64,000 bases of DNA. Source: an uncultured Clostridia bacterium (GTDB lineage Bacteria; Bacillota; Clostridia; Oscillospirales; Oscillospiraceae). The notes below the pieces were generated by a model. It was not told where the DNA came from. It made no database searches and saw only the letters and a list, made by a program, of their open reading frames with translations. Location of the stretch: assembly GCA_945876285.1 (NCBI GenBank), contig CAMCNO010000004.1:1-64000 (forward strand), in the 5' to 3' direction. This document shows, piece after piece, positions 63,940-64,000 of this stretch. Numbering within the stretch: position 1 is the first letter of the stretch; every line of letters starts with the position of its first letter. The position numbers were made by a program, and so were the translations under genes.

Positions 63940-64000
63940 CTTTGGGAAGGAAAAGGAAATCGTAAATTCCTCCAAAAATAAGCGGAGAAAGGAGGCAAAA

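Noticed and set aside
1-64000. tRNA, rRNA, insertion sequences, phage genes, att sites or a replication origin
   Set aside because: I read the intergenic regions for cloverleaf arms, transposase fragments, terminal repeats and DnaA-box clusters and found none. Base composition is even apart from short AT-rich promoter regions.

Overview
The window is about 60% GC and carries 65 supported protein-coding genes, one of them cut at the left edge, with no rRNA, tRNA, CRISPR or insertion sequence visible. A Clostridia-class, anaerobic, spore-forming Firmicute is implied by a SpoIIID regulator, a PerR plus rubrerythrin pair, EtfBA, a four-subunit ferredoxin-dependent 2-oxoacid oxidoreductase, strong AGGAGG ribosome sites and sigma-A promoters with 17-bp spacers. 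The GC content and gene set fit Oscillospiraceae (relatives of Flavonifractor, Intestinimonas or Lawsonibacter); the genus is an inference.

Layout. 1-7.2 kb: etfB (partial) and etfA, trmO, an Asn-rich lipoprotein, an autoregulated perR-rubrerythrin operon, ptsH, and a DUF4234-DUF2752-uvrC operon. 7.2-18.4 kb: purA-purB, an alanine-type symporter, two G3E (CobW) GTPases, brnQ, a DUF4358-like lipoprotein, and a DUF362 iron-sulfur protein. 18.5-31 kb: murI, DUF1934, argS, azlCD, prfC, a phosphatase-acetyltransferase fusion, a cation antiporter behind a yybP-ykoY (Mn2+) riboswitch, a Nudix hydrolase with a lipid kinase, and an AI-2E-type permease. 31-37.3 kb: a peptide-type ABC transporter operon with a structured leader. 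37.3-44.3 kb: an SLH-transglutaminase protein, an LCP protein, spoIIID, a YgiQ-type radical SAM protein, an aminotransferase and a lipoprotein. 44.3-47.4 kb: nitroreductase, class II aldolase, mtnA and deoD. 47.4-55.6 kb: ilvE, the 2-oxoacid:ferredoxin oxidoreductase operon with an ATPase, a divergent GntR regulator, and cstA with a partner gene. 55.7-63.9 kb: one operon holding the whole shikimate pathway plus pheA and tyrA.

How the genes work together. Three groups stand out. (1) The aromatic operon aroF-tyrA-aroB-aroA-aroC-pheA-aroEK-aroQ is preceded by a 32-codon ORF with 8 Tyr/Phe codons, a possible antiterminator and a strong terminator. This looks like ribosome-mediated attenuation, which is unusual in a lineage where T-boxes are the common solution. 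(2) deoD, mtnA and a class II aldolase together fit a complete route from 5'-deoxyadenosine or methylthioadenosine to dihydroxyacetone phosphate (a DHAP shunt). (3) Branched-chain amino acid functions recur (brnQ, azlCD, ilvE, and a VOR-like oxidoreductase), consistent with an amino-acid-fermenting lifestyle.

Start sites were set from ribosome binding sites and family alignment known from memory. No database search was possible. The least certain items are the proteins of unknown function, the weaker promoters and the exact substrate of the oxidoreductase.
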